DNA of 64,000 nucleotides from Epiperipatus broadwayi (taxonomy: Eukaryota > Onychophora > Udeonychophora > Euonychophora > Peripatidae). Each line of letters starts with the position of its first letter. Within the stretch, counting starts at the first letter, position 1. A model generated the notes under the pieces. It was not told the DNA's origin. It did no database searches and saw only the letters and a list, made by a program, of their open reading frames with translations. The stretch covers positions 38,501-102,500 of the forward strand of contig JAQFVV010006428.1 in assembly GCA_028023455.1 (NCBI GenBank), written 5' to 3'. Of the stretch, positions 53,020 to 64,000 are shown one piece after another. The position numbers were made by a program, and so were the translations under genes.

Positions 53020-53392
53020 ATTATTGGATTCAAACTCAGACTTTCACATGACCCTCAACTCTCCATGCCATCTGACATTGCTGACCCACCTTATCACACA
53101 CATAATGAAAATAACGTGGGTTCTGAATGGCCCATCATCATACTTTCAATGAAATGGATGTTTGAAGAGTTGTGGGTTGGAGTGGTTTGAAATCTGTTCT
53201 TTGAAGTACGAAGATTATCTGTCTTAATATAAATCCGAGCACTGATTGCATATATGGGTGGAGATGGTAATCTGGACCAACTGATGATTGCTGTTTTAGC
53301 ATGAAATATGTATATTGGTGAGGATCGTGTGAAAGTCTGAGTTCGAATGCCATGTATATATATATTACATTAAATGTGCAAATGTGTGTAAG
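53020..53392. repeat. Family D repeat, two pieces in inverted orientation
   Basis: A plus-oriented 5' piece (53020-53110; ATTCAAACTCAGACTTTCAC, TGCCATCTGACATTGCTGAC) is followed by a minus-oriented longer piece (53117-53360; CTGGACCAACTGATGATTGC, TTTAGCATGAAATATG, GTGTGAAAGTCTGAGTTCGA). The minus frame at 53138-53395 is repeat-derived. Confidence 0.8.
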
Positions 53393-53399
53393 CATGTAC

Positions 53400-54071
53400 A
53401 GTGTATTAAATAATCATTATTATTTTTTAATAATTTGATATATTTTACTCACAAATATTAATAAAATTTACACATGAATGTACTTTTCATAAAACATTTA
53501 AAAAAAATTATAATAGAGGTAATTATCATTACTCAAAGATCTCCCAACTGTCTAATGCAGTTTTTATTTCAAACATTATACTCATAGAGTAACAACAATA
53601 AATTTATATGCCTACATCCAGACTATTAGAAAGATATTATATACTTTTCATGCCCAGAACAGGATTGAAAAAAATATGTGGAGACATTTCATAGGTTTTA
53701 AGAAAATAGACACAAATTTTATGCAAGATAAATAATACACTTATATAATATTAGTAATACATATGTTGGGGCAAATAAACAAATATGTGAAATACTTATA
53801 ACATATTTTAAGTTTAAACTTATATTGGAGTTAATAATGAATTTTACGATAAACAAACGTTTAGATATTTGCAATATACTAAAATATACTTTAATATTGA
53901 AATTCTGTAAGAAAGCACATAATGAAAATACAAACAAATAAAACAGAAATGAGTCCCGGTAACCATGTGCAGACAGTGCTGGTAAATAAACAAGTCGTAC
54001 TCTTACTCATGCTATTAAACAGAAAGTTGCTTTTGTACTAAGAAAAAAAGATGAAATTATTATTTAAAAAG
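53400..54071. other. AT-rich stretch, no gene recognised
   Basis: Nothing identifiable. Confidence 0.5.
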
Positions 54072-54454
54072 TAATAATTGAAAGCTTGCTAGACTTTCAC
54101 GTGGGCTGCAGTTGTTTCTCAGACAGCCAATCAGATTTTTTAACAGCTGTCTGCTTAGAACGATCAGGCTTTTGACACACGTCAGAGATTTTGATAAGAA
54201 AAGGATGATACCGACCTTCTCTCAACTTAACTTTAATATATATATAAGCCAGTCTTAAGCATCTTGGCCTGAAAGCTTGAAATATAAACATATTCATTTA
54301 TTACTCACTGAATTTTTTTTAATTTACGATATTACAGCGCGAAATCTTAGATTTACTACACCGCAATTTTCTAGATGTTAATATAATTTATCTGATTGGC
54401 TGTCTGAGAAACAACTGTAGCGCATGTGAAAGTCTAGCAAGCTTTCAATTATTA
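54072..54454. repeat. MITE with about 65-bp terminal inverted repeats
   Basis: TAATAATTGAAAGCTTGCTA, GTTGTTTCTCAGACAGCCAA on the left mirror TTGGCTGTCTGAGAAACAAC and TAGCAAGCTTTCAATTATTA on the right. The 245-bp interior is non-coding. CTGATTGGCTG links it to the foldbacks at 31586 and 47901. Confidence 0.9.
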
Positions 54455-54579
54455 CTAATTTAATAATAACATGCGATTTAGACAAATCTTATTAAAAAGT
54501 AATAAAGAACAAGAAAACAAAATAACTCCTACAGTTATTACATAAACTAAATCGCCCACCCTCATAAATAAAAAAATAA

Positions 54580-55850
54580 TAAACATGCAATGAAGAATGG
54601 AAAAACTCAAGAAAGTGATAGAATTATAACCGACATCTTAAAAGAAACAGATTGAACATTAGAAAATTGATGGAAAAATTATATATCAAATATATAAATC
54701 ATAAAGTTGTATCAGGTGATTAGAAAATGTAGTATTACTATTTCTATTTAAGAAAAGTTAAAAAGAAGGCACCAGATTACAGAGCTGACAATCCCCTATC
54801 AGTTTTATACAAAATCTTTATCAAGATAATTACAACTTATCTCGAGAAAACTTCATATTTTAACCATTAAAAGGAACAACTGAAGTTAAAAGCACTTTTA
54901 AAACAGTGGAACATATGAAGTATAGAAAGAAGTTATAGATAAAGAACCAACGAATAAGAATTGTCATTTTACTTTGGATTTGTAAATTATAAAATATATT
55001 TGATTCTATATATCTACAGTGATTAAAGCATTAGGGCAATTAAAACATTGTGATAGCCTGTAGCATATTTTTAACTTAAAGCAGCAGTGATTAGATTACA
55101 AGATAGGAAGGTTAACATTGAGAAGGATTTATGATTTAATAATATCACATCTTTTTTTACAACAGATTTACAAGAAATATTTTTGGGATTAAACGGAAAG
55201 ATAAAAGAAAAAAAATAATAATAGAGAATATTTAAGTCATCTAGATTTTTCATAGTGTTGTTTTTGGACATTATACTTCAATGCTTCTATAAATGCTGCA
55301 GGATCTGTACAAATAAATTAAGCAAGCAAAAATTAAAAAAAAAAGACTGGTGTCATTTTAAATAAATTTTCTCTGAAAAAAATAAAGAGAAATAAAGATG
55401 ACAATTAGATAATTTTATACATATTATTAATACAAATATAAACATTATGAAACTGAGATGGAATGCTTTAGTAGTTATATCTTAATATTAAAAGAAAATA
55501 TGCTTAAATGTTGGAAAAGGAACGTTCTTCATAAGTGTATTTTACCATTGTTTTATATTTTTGAAAGACATATTGAAAAAACAATACAAAGAATTCAAAA
55601 CATTCACTAATTTAAGTAAAATATGTGTTTCCAGCAATAAAAATAGATTGAAAGTGAAATACAGGAATGAGAGAAGAAATGGGTGTCACAATAATCGTTG
55701 AGAGAATCAAGAGGTTAAAATACAGCTACTTTTAACATATTTTCGATATACTTAAAGGAACTAGAAATAGATTACATGTATATGGATGGAGGAAATAAAA
55801 AAGTTTACTGATGCATTGTGGAAAAGAGAGGCTATATTTTCCCAATGTTT
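54580..55850 (+). pseudogene. LINE reverse transcriptase, strongly decayed
   Basis: Plus-strand pieces in shifting frames follow the order of a non-LTR RT: MKNGKTQESDRIITDILKET (LKNGKAPGPDxITTDLLK in the family), KEGTRLQS..SPISFIQNLY (KKGD..NYRPISLLxxxYK), a degenerate EQAGFR..ST-like part, then NREYLSHLDFS near 55220 where the family has NGEYLSHLRFADD, so the catalytic FADD is destroyed by a stop. Past it, decayed 3' RT and C-terminal sequence can be guessed to about 55850. Style resembles RTE/related clades, but the clade is not certain. Many stops; not functional. Confidence 0.6.
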
Positions 55851-55974
55851 TTTGTTTAGCATTTTCAAGTTAATTACTTTGTTTCTAAAAATATTGTTTT
55901 TCTAATTTAAAAAGAGCAAAATAAATGAACAAAAATACACTTGATGCATATTTTTATTCATAAAATATTAATTA

Positions 55975-56665
55975 CCAATCATATTACATTACTTTACAAA
56001 ATATTAAATCTCAGTGCCATCACATATTGCTGCCCCACTTGATTACACACATGTTGAAAAGATAAATAATCACCAATATACGTATTTCATGCTAAACCAG
56101 CAATCATCAGTTGGTCTAAATTACTATCCACAACACATATATACAATCAGTGTTCAGCTTTATATTAAGATAGCAAATCTTCATACTTTAATAGACAGGC
56201 TTCAAACTATTGCAATTCACAACTCTTTAGCCTTCCATTTCATTGAAAATCTGATGATGGAATGTTCAAAGCCCTTGTTAGTGCTAAGGTTGTCATCCTA
56301 CTCATGTTGACATTGGCACTAACAAGGGTTTTGAACATTCCATCATCAGATTTTCAATGAAATGGAAGGCTAAAGAGTTGTGAGTTGGAATAGTTTGAAG
56401 CCTGTCCATTAAAGAATGAATATTGGCTATCTTAATATAAAGCTGAACACTGATTGTATATATGTGTGAGGATAGTAATCTAGACCAACTGATGATTGCT
56501 GGTTTAGCATGAAATACATATATTGGTAATTATTTATCTTTTCAACATGTGTGTGATCAGGTAGGTCAGCAATATGAGATGGCACTGAGAGTAGTGGGTT
56601 GTGTGAAAGTCTGAGTTTGAATCCAGCATATATTACATATATAAATGCAGGTTTAAGCCTGTAGA
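55975..56665. repeat. Family D palindrome: two full copies tail to tail
   Basis: 56010-56300 (plus) and 56318-56665 (minus) are inverted copies of about 290 bp or more. They meet in a short centre (CTACTCATGTTGACATTGG) after GATGATGGAATGTTCAAA and its mirror. This pair shows the full length of the family. The frames at 56014-56310 and 56427-56762 are repeat translations. Confidence 0.95.
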
Positions 56666-57004
56666 AGGTATTAAAATATTGAATAGCAAATTCATGATAG
56701 GGCTTAATGTTTAAATAATTGCTATTAACAAAATCGTGAAATATCAAAAAAATCATTTTCATTCATTATTGACCCATTGCAAGATGAAGGGCTCTCAAAG
56801 TTTAGTTCAGTTTTTTTTCAATATCGAGCATCTCTTTTTCACATCACATTTAACTTCCTTATTCATCCATCAACACCACCTGTTGTCTTTTTCAAGGCCT
56901 TTTACAATAACTTGTAATCCAGTTTAAAATATCAATTATTAATCTATTACTATCTTTTTCAACAATATGCCCAGTTCTGGTACACTTCCATTTCCTAATT
57001 CTTT
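56666..57004. other. No gene recognised
   Basis: AT-rich; nothing identifiable. Confidence 0.5.
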
Positions 57005-57005
57005 G

Positions 57006-57008
<3 letters not shown>

Positions 57009-57048
<40 letters not shown>
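57009..57048. repeat. (TA)n microsatellite
   Basis: About 20 TA units without interruption. Confidence 0.95.
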
Positions 57049-57049
<1 letters not shown>

Positions 57050-57414
57050 TCTCTCATCCATTCATTTCATTTTGTTTTCTTCTTGATAATCCTAATATAT
57101 ACCTGTGCATATTTTATTAAGTGGTCTGAAATATCTATATTGCTATTCTGTTATGTGATTAAATCACAGATCCATAAGCAACAATTTTCAAACATATAAG
57201 CATATTTTTTTTAATAGTAAGTTATATCTATCAAAAGAATTACATTCAAGTTTAATTCTATAATAAAATTCAACCATTATGCATGCCTTCATATGGCTTC
57301 ATCAGTATTAATAATTTGACCAAGATATTTGAAGTTGTTACCTTTTCTAATTCATCATTATCAATTTCATTACTATTTATCTAGCTTACCTGAGATTAGG
57401 TCAACATGGGTGTG

Positions 57415-57755
57415 ACAAGAACTTGGCCTCAGGGTAGCCTTTGAGCATTCCATCATCAGATTTTCAATTGGATGGATGGTTGAAGAGTTGGATTTGTGGA
57501 GTAGATTGAAGCCTGTTCATTAAAGTAGGTGGATTGGCTATCACAATATATATCTGAGCACTTATAGCATATATGTGTAGAGATGGTACTCTGGAACAAC
57601 TGATGGTAGCTGGTTTAGCATAAAATACATATATTGGTGATTATTTATCTTTTCAATATATATGTGTTTAAGTGTATCAGTATTATGAGATAGAATGGAG
57701 AGTAGTGGGTCATGTGAAAGTCTGTGCTCATATACCCTATATAATACTGAATGAT
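57415..57755 (-). repeat. Family D repeat copy
   Basis: Minus-oriented: CATTCCATCATCAGATTTTC, AGCCTGTTCATTAAAGTAG, GATGGTAGCTGGTTTAGCAT and GTGGGTCATGTGAAAGTCTG in order. Confidence 0.8.
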
Positions 57756-57779
57756 GATGGTTGAATAAGTAGATCATTA

Positions 57780-57975
57780 AATATATGATGGATAGATAGA
57801 TAATTAATAGGTGGGTAGTCCAACAGAGTCAAATAGATAAATAAATAATCAGTTAGGTATGTGCATAGATAAGATGGTAAGTAGATATATAGGAAGATAA
57901 ATAATATGGATGACTAGATAGATAGATAAATGAATGCATGAATATATAGATATAAATACAGGTATATATATATAT
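57780..57975. repeat. Degenerate (GATA)n
   Basis: GATA/GATG units with substitutions, ending in (TA)n. Confidence 0.8.
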
Positions 57976-59727
57976 TGTGCCAGGCATTACCAAATGGCCT
58001 TGCACAAAGTCTGTATTAATCACAACAAATAATATAAAAATGTGCTAGATTAATAATGGAGGTTCGCTCTGAGCAGTAGAATACCCACACACACAAATTT
58101 AAATATTGTACATATATAATAAACTCATGTATTTTTTTTATTTTTGCTTTTCCTTTTTGTATATTTTTTATGATATGTCATTATATGTAATTGCTTTTTT
58201 TTTTTTTTCCAACATACTTGTATATATTTTTTTTAATTACTTTTCTAAACATTATAATTTTATTCCATAAACAAGTAATGTTAATTGCTTTTACAAAAAT
58301 CTGATCAAAAGCAAAAGGTTTGATAATGCTATAATTAAACTGTTATCTCCTTAAAAAAAAAAATCTTTTGAATTGATTTTGTAAGCAGATGGTCTGGGTT
58401 ATTCAAGATGGATGTCAAACTTAAAATGTAGAATTTAATCGGAAAAATATAAAGGAATGTTTGCAATCTAAGTGATAAGCTAAATTAAAAGGATTGGCTG
58501 ATTCATTCTTCTCAGAGGGATATCTGAATTGGTTCTTATTAGTGGGATTGATAGTGCTGTGGGATTCATTCTTTCTTTGGCAGCTATTTGGGGCAAGTCA
58601 TTCCTTTTTGTGGCTCCAGAAGTCTCCAAGCAACCAGCTACTTAGAGATTCATTTATGAATAGGACTATTAGTGACATTCTTAAGAACAAATCCATTATA
58701 TAGTTCTTTTAAGAACTCTTGTCTTTGTGGATTCAAGTAACCATTGGAGACAGCTTATGAAAATTTATTAATAATCCTAATTATTATTAGATATATAAAA
58801 AAAGAAGATATGAAGCAATATACTAGAGATTCCAACAAAATGACCGTGGGGTAGACAACTAGCCGGTGCACCGCCCTATCTTTGTCCCAAGTCTCCAAGA
58901 TGTAACCACGCTAATTCCAGCCGCCCATGATGATGACAAATGCCGCCTTGCTAAATGGATGAAATCTTCACCACACAGCCAGTTAACTTGAAGCCCACTC
59001 AAGAGCCCAGAGGAGAAGAATGAAGACGCAGATATAAGTTTATTTTAAGATATTTATTAATATTGAAATAAATAACTTTGATATTTCCGATTAGATATAT
59101 TATTTTTTGTTATTATTATTAATCATTTAAAAAAGAGAGAGAGTCTCTCGCATATGTATATGAATTTGCAGTTATTACGGGCATAAATGATAAAGCTTTT
59201 ACTTAAATCCTTTGAGTCAATTTTTCTATTTTAAATTCTAGTATTTTCAACAAAGATTGCAATGAGATTCTTTTTTTTTGTTGTTGTTGCTATTCATTTT
59301 CCTCTTGTTGTTACTCCTGGAATTCGTCATATATGGATATACATGTATGTATATGCGTACATACGCTTATAATATTCGGTAAATACGATATCTCATGCTG
59401 AATATCTAAAAATGTATTTAATTGTATATCCTTTTTAAGTTATTTTTTTGTCACTGCTGTACCTTATGATGCGTGCAAGAAGGTATTGATCTATTATAGA
59501 TTCCCTGTAAGCATATACTCTAATAACTTTATATTTAAAGTAATAGTAAGTGTATAATTGTGCTGCGCGTATATACATGTACAGGAATTTATCTATAGCA
59601 AGAGGGAAATAGATACAGTACCTTATGGTGAGTACGATATAGTATCTGAGCCAATGCAACCTTGTTGACTTGTTGAAAAATACGAAATGATTGAAATATC
59701 TCATAATGCAAATATACATATGCATAG

Positions 59728-59768
<41 letters not shown>

Positions 59769-60630
59769 GCTATCAAATAAAAGGGTTTTAAAGCACTGAG
59801 TAAAAGCGCATGCCTATATGACGGAAAATCTCATATCTGTATATCAAATCACACAAAGTAAAATTTATTTCTATTGGGTAAAAGGAGCTCAGACCACTTC
59901 CATTACATATAAACATTGTAAATAGCTTTAGGGATTTATTATTTTTCTTATTTAAAATTGTATTTCATCTATTTCAACGCCTTGAATATATATGGTTTGG
60001 GATAATTAATTATTTAGTATTTTGTTATTAGATCATCATTAATATGAAACGGTGGTGGGTATTTGGGATTAAATAAATATTTAATCATAATATTAAACTT
60101 GTTTCGTTTTCATATTATTATTTATATTGATCAAAATGTATTCTTTCCTTATCAACTACATACCGGTAATAATCATTTAACTCACCCATTTGAAGACCCT
60201 AGATTGTAAGGTGACTGAGCTAGCCACAAAGGGATATCGCTCTACCGGGGTTTTAAATCTTATTCTTATACTCCGCTGAACATATGGTATTGCACATCCT
60301 TCTAGGAGGGTGAAAAATTCATTTTTTTTTATTCTTTTCTAGAAGTGACGCGCAAAAGTCTATTTTGTAAATAGATTTTTCAAAGGTGTGTACTTGCCAT
60401 TGTTCTAAATATTCAGGCATTCAAATAAATATCAACTAAAGGGTGTTTTTAACTGGAAGAGGCCTGACAATCCACTCTTTCTATCAATTTGGCTGGAAGT
60501 ACCAATATACATGAGTACAGACAATCGGCTAGATTGATATCCATTTCTTTACCTGTTGAATCTTGGTCACTTCATGCTCAGTGCAAGATTAGGAAAAGAA
60601 TTCCGCAGGGAGTATGGATTTGGTACAATA
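57976..60630. other. No gene recognised; short microsatellites and one GC-richer block
   Basis: 58840-59030 is richer in GC (CCGGTGCACCGCCC, CCAGCCGCCCATG) and may be part of an old retroelement, but has no identifiable frame. A (TTA)n run lies at about 59730-59768. Frames at 58494 and 59435 have no support. Confidence 0.4.
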
Positions 60631-60644
60631 TATATATATATATA

Positions 60645-61010
60645 TATGAACAGATGAATAGATAGATAAATTCCCGCATGATTAAATTAATAGATGAATG
60701 AATAGACACATAGATAGGTAGATGAATTGGTAAGTAAATAAATAAATAAACAGAAAAATAAAATCGTAGATATGTAAATACATAGGAATATAGATAGATA
60801 TGTACATAGATAGGTATGTATATAAATAGCTAATAAATGTATGGATGGAAGTCTAAATTAATATATAAAAAGAGATGATTAGATTGTTGAATGAAAAAAT
60901 AGATAAAGGATAGTTGGGATAGATTGATATCAAATAATATGTAAGATAGATAAATAGATAGATGTACAGTTAGATGGTTGGATGACTAGATACCTAATAA
61001 AAAAACAAAT
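60645..61010. repeat. Degenerate (GATA)n
   Basis: GATAGATA and GATGGATG-type units diluted by substitutions, preceded by a (TA)n run. Confidence 0.8.
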
Positions 61011-61019
61011 TCATAAAAA

Positions 61020-62544
61020 GACTAACAGAGGAGAGTTTGGCATATTTTAATAAATCTTAGAAAATCAAATATATTGGATAAAACATGCTACAATAATTTT
61101 TGAAATTATTTTTTTACCATTTGAATTTTGTTATTGTTTCACCACCTCAAAATCATGAGATCAAGTCATTGGACAAAACCATTTTGTTTTTCACCTGCTT
61201 TCACATCACAAGGGGATCACGGATATAAACGTGATAGAACCTAATTATTTCCGCCCCACATTCTAGTATTTACAAATAATATTATATCTATTTAATGTTC
61301 GAAAATGGGAAAATTAAATAAATATTTCTCACGTAATTATTTTGCATATTATGCTGAGTTTACAAGGATTTTCCTCACACAAACGTTTTATTACTTTAGG
61401 AGAAGATACATTTTTTTTATTCCTATACATTTTAATCACGTATTCTACTACATCATTTTTATTCATTCTAATATTCTCGTTATTTTAAAGTTTTATTTTT
61501 TTTTTTTAAAAAAAACCATATCTATGGATAATTTTAAAATTAATTTTAATATTTAGTGTTAGTACTAATGCGACTTCTAAATGAAAAATAATAATACTAA
61601 AATGTTTTAATTTAGAAGTAATGTTGAATTGTATTTTTAGTCATGTATTCGGCTGCGACATTTTTATTTATTCTAAAAATATTTATACATTTTGCTTTTT
61701 TTAAAAGATCCTTCGATAATTATAAAACTGATTTCAATTTTAATATTTGCTGGTAGTAGTATTACAATTCCTAAATTGATCTTTAAACTTATAAATGTTC
61801 ATTTTTAATTGAAAAAATTGTTTTAACTTTTTTAGCCATGAATTTTTACTCATTTTTTTTCATATTTGAGCGATGTATTCTGTTGACACAGCTTTAATCA
61901 TTCTACTATAAAATATTCTGTATTTCAATAAATTAATTTCAATTTTAACATTTTCTAATTATAGTTCTACATGTTCAAAATGTTTTTGTTTTTTTTTAAC
62001 ATTTGTAATATTTTTTTATAATCTTATATTTTTTACCATTCTTGCACATTTTGTTGAGTAATCTGTTGCCACATTTTTACTTATTATCGTATCACGTGAT
62101 AATTGTAATATTAATAACAAGCTTAATTTTTACTAATGGGCAAAATATCTGGACAATTTTTATGAAATATTTAAAATTGTTTTATTTTTTTTCCTCTGTT
62201 AATTTTAACAGTTTTTTAAACTTTCAATAAAATTTGAAATTTATTTTTTATTGGACAAAACATCCAGAATATACTTGGAATTCGAATATATAAAATTGTC
62301 TTATATAATTGAACAGTAGTTTGGTGTCATCCGACTTTGTTTTAAAGTTTTCATTAGAGCCTTTACTATATGATACCATTGTTTTAACTTTAAAATGTTT
62401 ATTTTGGAGTAACTATTTTATAAAATAAACTCATATTATTCAATATATATTTTGCAGTTTGAGATTATTGATTATTATTTATACTGAAATTGTATAAGTG
62501 TTTATATATATATAACTAGAAAAATGATGATTTAAGAATGGAAG
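61020..62544. other. AT-rich stretch, no gene recognised
   Basis: Nothing identifiable; frames at 61305 and 62042 are unsupported. Confidence 0.5.
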
Positions 62545-62792
62545 TGAGAAGATTGAAGCTAGTCCATTAATGTTTGAAGATTTGCTATCTTAATATAAAC
62601 TGAGCACTGATTATATATGTGTGAGAGAAGGTGATCTGGACCAAGTGAAAAGTGCTGGTTCAGCATTAAATACATAAATTGGAGATCATTTATCTTTTTC
62701 ACACGCATGTAGTCATGCATATCAATTGTTGAAGTTGTATGGGTATGGCTGCAGAGAGCTTGAATGTCTGAGTTCAAGTCCTTTCTAATTTT
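62545..62792 (-). repeat. Family D repeat copy
   Basis: Minus-oriented: GCTAGTCCATTAATGTTTGA, TAATATAAACTGAGCACTGA, GATCTGGACCAAGTGAAAAG, GAATGTCTGAGTTCAAGTCC in order. The last stretch matches a pol III B box (GGTTCRANTCC) at most positions. Confidence 0.75.
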
Positions 62793-63523
62793 ATTAAGTT
62801 TAGTGTAGACTATACATGTAATTGAATATTATATATAAATTCCATAAATATATATTTACACATGTTTATTTGTATTTATATAATGAAAATTTTGTAATAT
62901 TTTCAGTAATGTTTTAAGGGGTAACATGTGTTGAAAATATAATCTAAGTTGTTGCTAGTCATGTGTTTAGGTCAAACAAACATTTTCCAAAATCAGTTGA
63001 AACTTCCACAAAGGTCATACTCGTTTTCTATTAAATATGTTACAAATTTGAACATGAACTTATACTAAAACACACATTTACTATCATTTTAATTGAATGT
63101 TATTTTGGATCCCTCAATGTTTTCAAACAAGGCATAATCTTAGAAAAAACATTTTAAGTGAACTTGTATATAAATATTCAACACTTGTTTAATTAATTAT
63201 TAAACTCACAAATAAGACAACACCCACACTAAGAATTGCCAATCTTTTAAGCTGCACTATTTAATTTAAAAAAATCAACTAACTTCGTGGTAATCATATG
63301 TTTGTTTTCTTTTAAACTGACATCATTTAACATGGGGAATCGATTGAAATTCCAACAACTATTGCAACACCAATTTTTTTTACACATGACTCAAGTTCAA
63401 TGTAATATTTTTAAGACTTTAATGCAATTCATGCTGATTGTAACATCATGTTTGTCTGAATGTCGAGTAATTTTCCAAGTAACTGTTAATGTTAGATTTA
63501 ATTGCAAGAAGAATATTTCTTGT
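62793..63523. other. No gene recognised
   Basis: An 88-codon frame at 63287-63553 runs into repeat family H and has no family resemblance that I can see. Confidence 0.45.
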
Positions 63524-63737
63524 AAACATCACATAATCACCAATGGATCCTAAGAACTAGGTGCAGTATTCTCAGATCCAATGCTCCTCACTGAAGAAGG
63601 CCACAAGCCAGAAACTAATCTGGGGGGATATTTAATGAGTAGGCATGAGATAAGGATTTTATGCACAAGTCTTCTGACATCCATTGATTATTCTGGCTTG
63701 CATTGAGTGGCACTACTGTATGGAGAGTTTTGCCTGT
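63524..63737 (+). repeat. Repeat family H, copy 2, carrying a hammerhead-like motif
   Basis: Starts AACATCACATAATCACCA and ends ATTGATTATTCTGGCTTGCA, then GTATGGAGAGTTTTGCC; all are shared with 48849-48974. The middle, missing in copy 1, includes the ribozyme-like segment at 63584-63628. It may be a pLTR of a PLE or a small ribozyme-bearing retroelement. Confidence 0.6.
63584..63628 (+). ncRNA. Hammerhead ribozyme-like motif, near-canonical core
   Basis: Stem I CTCCTCA (63584-63590) pairs with TGGGGGGA (63621-63628) over 7 bp with G-U wobbles. The core CTGAAGA (63591-63597) fits CUGANGA exactly. Stem II GGC/GCC closes a CACAA loop, then A and GAAACTAATC (63611-63620). GAA is followed by ACTAAT, one change from the palindrome ACTAGT, and C63620 would be the cleavage-site base. 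This is the best-preserved motif of its kind in the window, with stem III again loopless. Confidence 0.6.
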
Positions 63738-64000
63738 TTTAAAAATATTTCTAGTAAGAAGTTACTTAATATTTTCTTCAAATGTTATTGGATAAATTTT
63801 CAGAAAGTTTCTGTATGTAATAAAGGTAAATAATTTTAACATTATCACATATTAATGAAATGGTTAATTATTTAATTACAAATTGAAATATTTATAGTCA
63901 GACAAAATTAGATAACATTAGTTTAAAAGGCCATGCATAAGCCTTTGTAAAGTGAACCTGCCACTATATACTCAAATTTTAAAAGCCATGTTGAACTTTA

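Noticed and set aside
56014-56762. Frames of 98 and 111 codons, and related ones at 53138, 57562 and 62559
   Set aside because: All lie inside family D repeats and read the same non-coding consensus (MLNQQSSVG-type).
58840-59030. GC-richer block considered as an exon or retroelement end
   Set aside because: No open frame with splice signals and no recognisable motif.

Overview
The window is animal nuclear DNA, very AT-rich and almost entirely non-coding. Evidence: GT..AG-spliced exons, tRNA-derived SINE-like copies, Penelope-like elements (PLEs), Merlin DNA-transposon relics, a decayed LINE, long (ATCT)n arrays and many foldback repeats. It has no bacterial operons, no CRISPR array and no intact long ORF other than repeat translations. 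A repeat-rich invertebrate (for example a mollusc, cnidarian, flatworm or arthropod) fits; the exact group cannot be settled from the sequence.

Host gene: three short plus-strand exons (10124-10175, 17016-17173, 24735-24899) join in phase, with consensus splice sites, into a continuous peptide resembling the middle of a prolyl 4-hydroxylase alpha subunit (end of the TPR/peptide-substrate-binding domain, linker, start of the catalytic domain). Introns are about 6.8 and 7.6 kb. The 5' exons and the catalytic exons with the iron ligands were not found, so the gene probably extends outside the window or into stretches I could not resolve.

Mobile DNA by region. 3.4-6.0 kb: two PLE derivatives, one a GIY-YIG fragment between about 175-bp inverted arms, the other a divergently oriented RT plus GIY-YIG composite. 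10.3 and 25.5 kb: tRNA-Gly(UCC)-derived copies. 14.9-15.7 kb: 758-bp (ATCT)n. 17.2-19.2 kb: a second inverted-arm GIY-YIG mini-element right after an exon, then a head-to-head PLE. 26.7-27.5 kb: nested foldback. 36.35-38.77 and 45.1-47.1 kb: two related Merlin copies, each ending in the same kind of foldback. 42.7-44.7 kb: the most complete PLE, with RT motif YVDD. 47.2-48.5 kb: foldback MITEs. 50.3-51.6 kb: two further PLE pieces. 52.7-53.0 kb: a nearly perfect 300-bp palindrome. 54.1-55.9 kb: a MITE and a LINE RT relic. A dispersed family (called D here) occurs about nine times, twice as inverted pairs.

The most interesting theme is a set of hammerhead-ribozyme-like motifs at the ends of the PLEs (3.55, 4.1, 5.9, 17.27, 18.05 and 51.45 kb) and at 63.6 kb. 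In most of them the GAA that follows stem II leads straight into a palindromic, loopless stem III (ACGU, AGUACU, AGCGCU), which suggests dimeric hammerheads. PLEs are known to carry hammerheads; the recurring compact layout (inverted arms, each with a ribozyme, around a GIY-YIG fragment) is the feature most worth following up.
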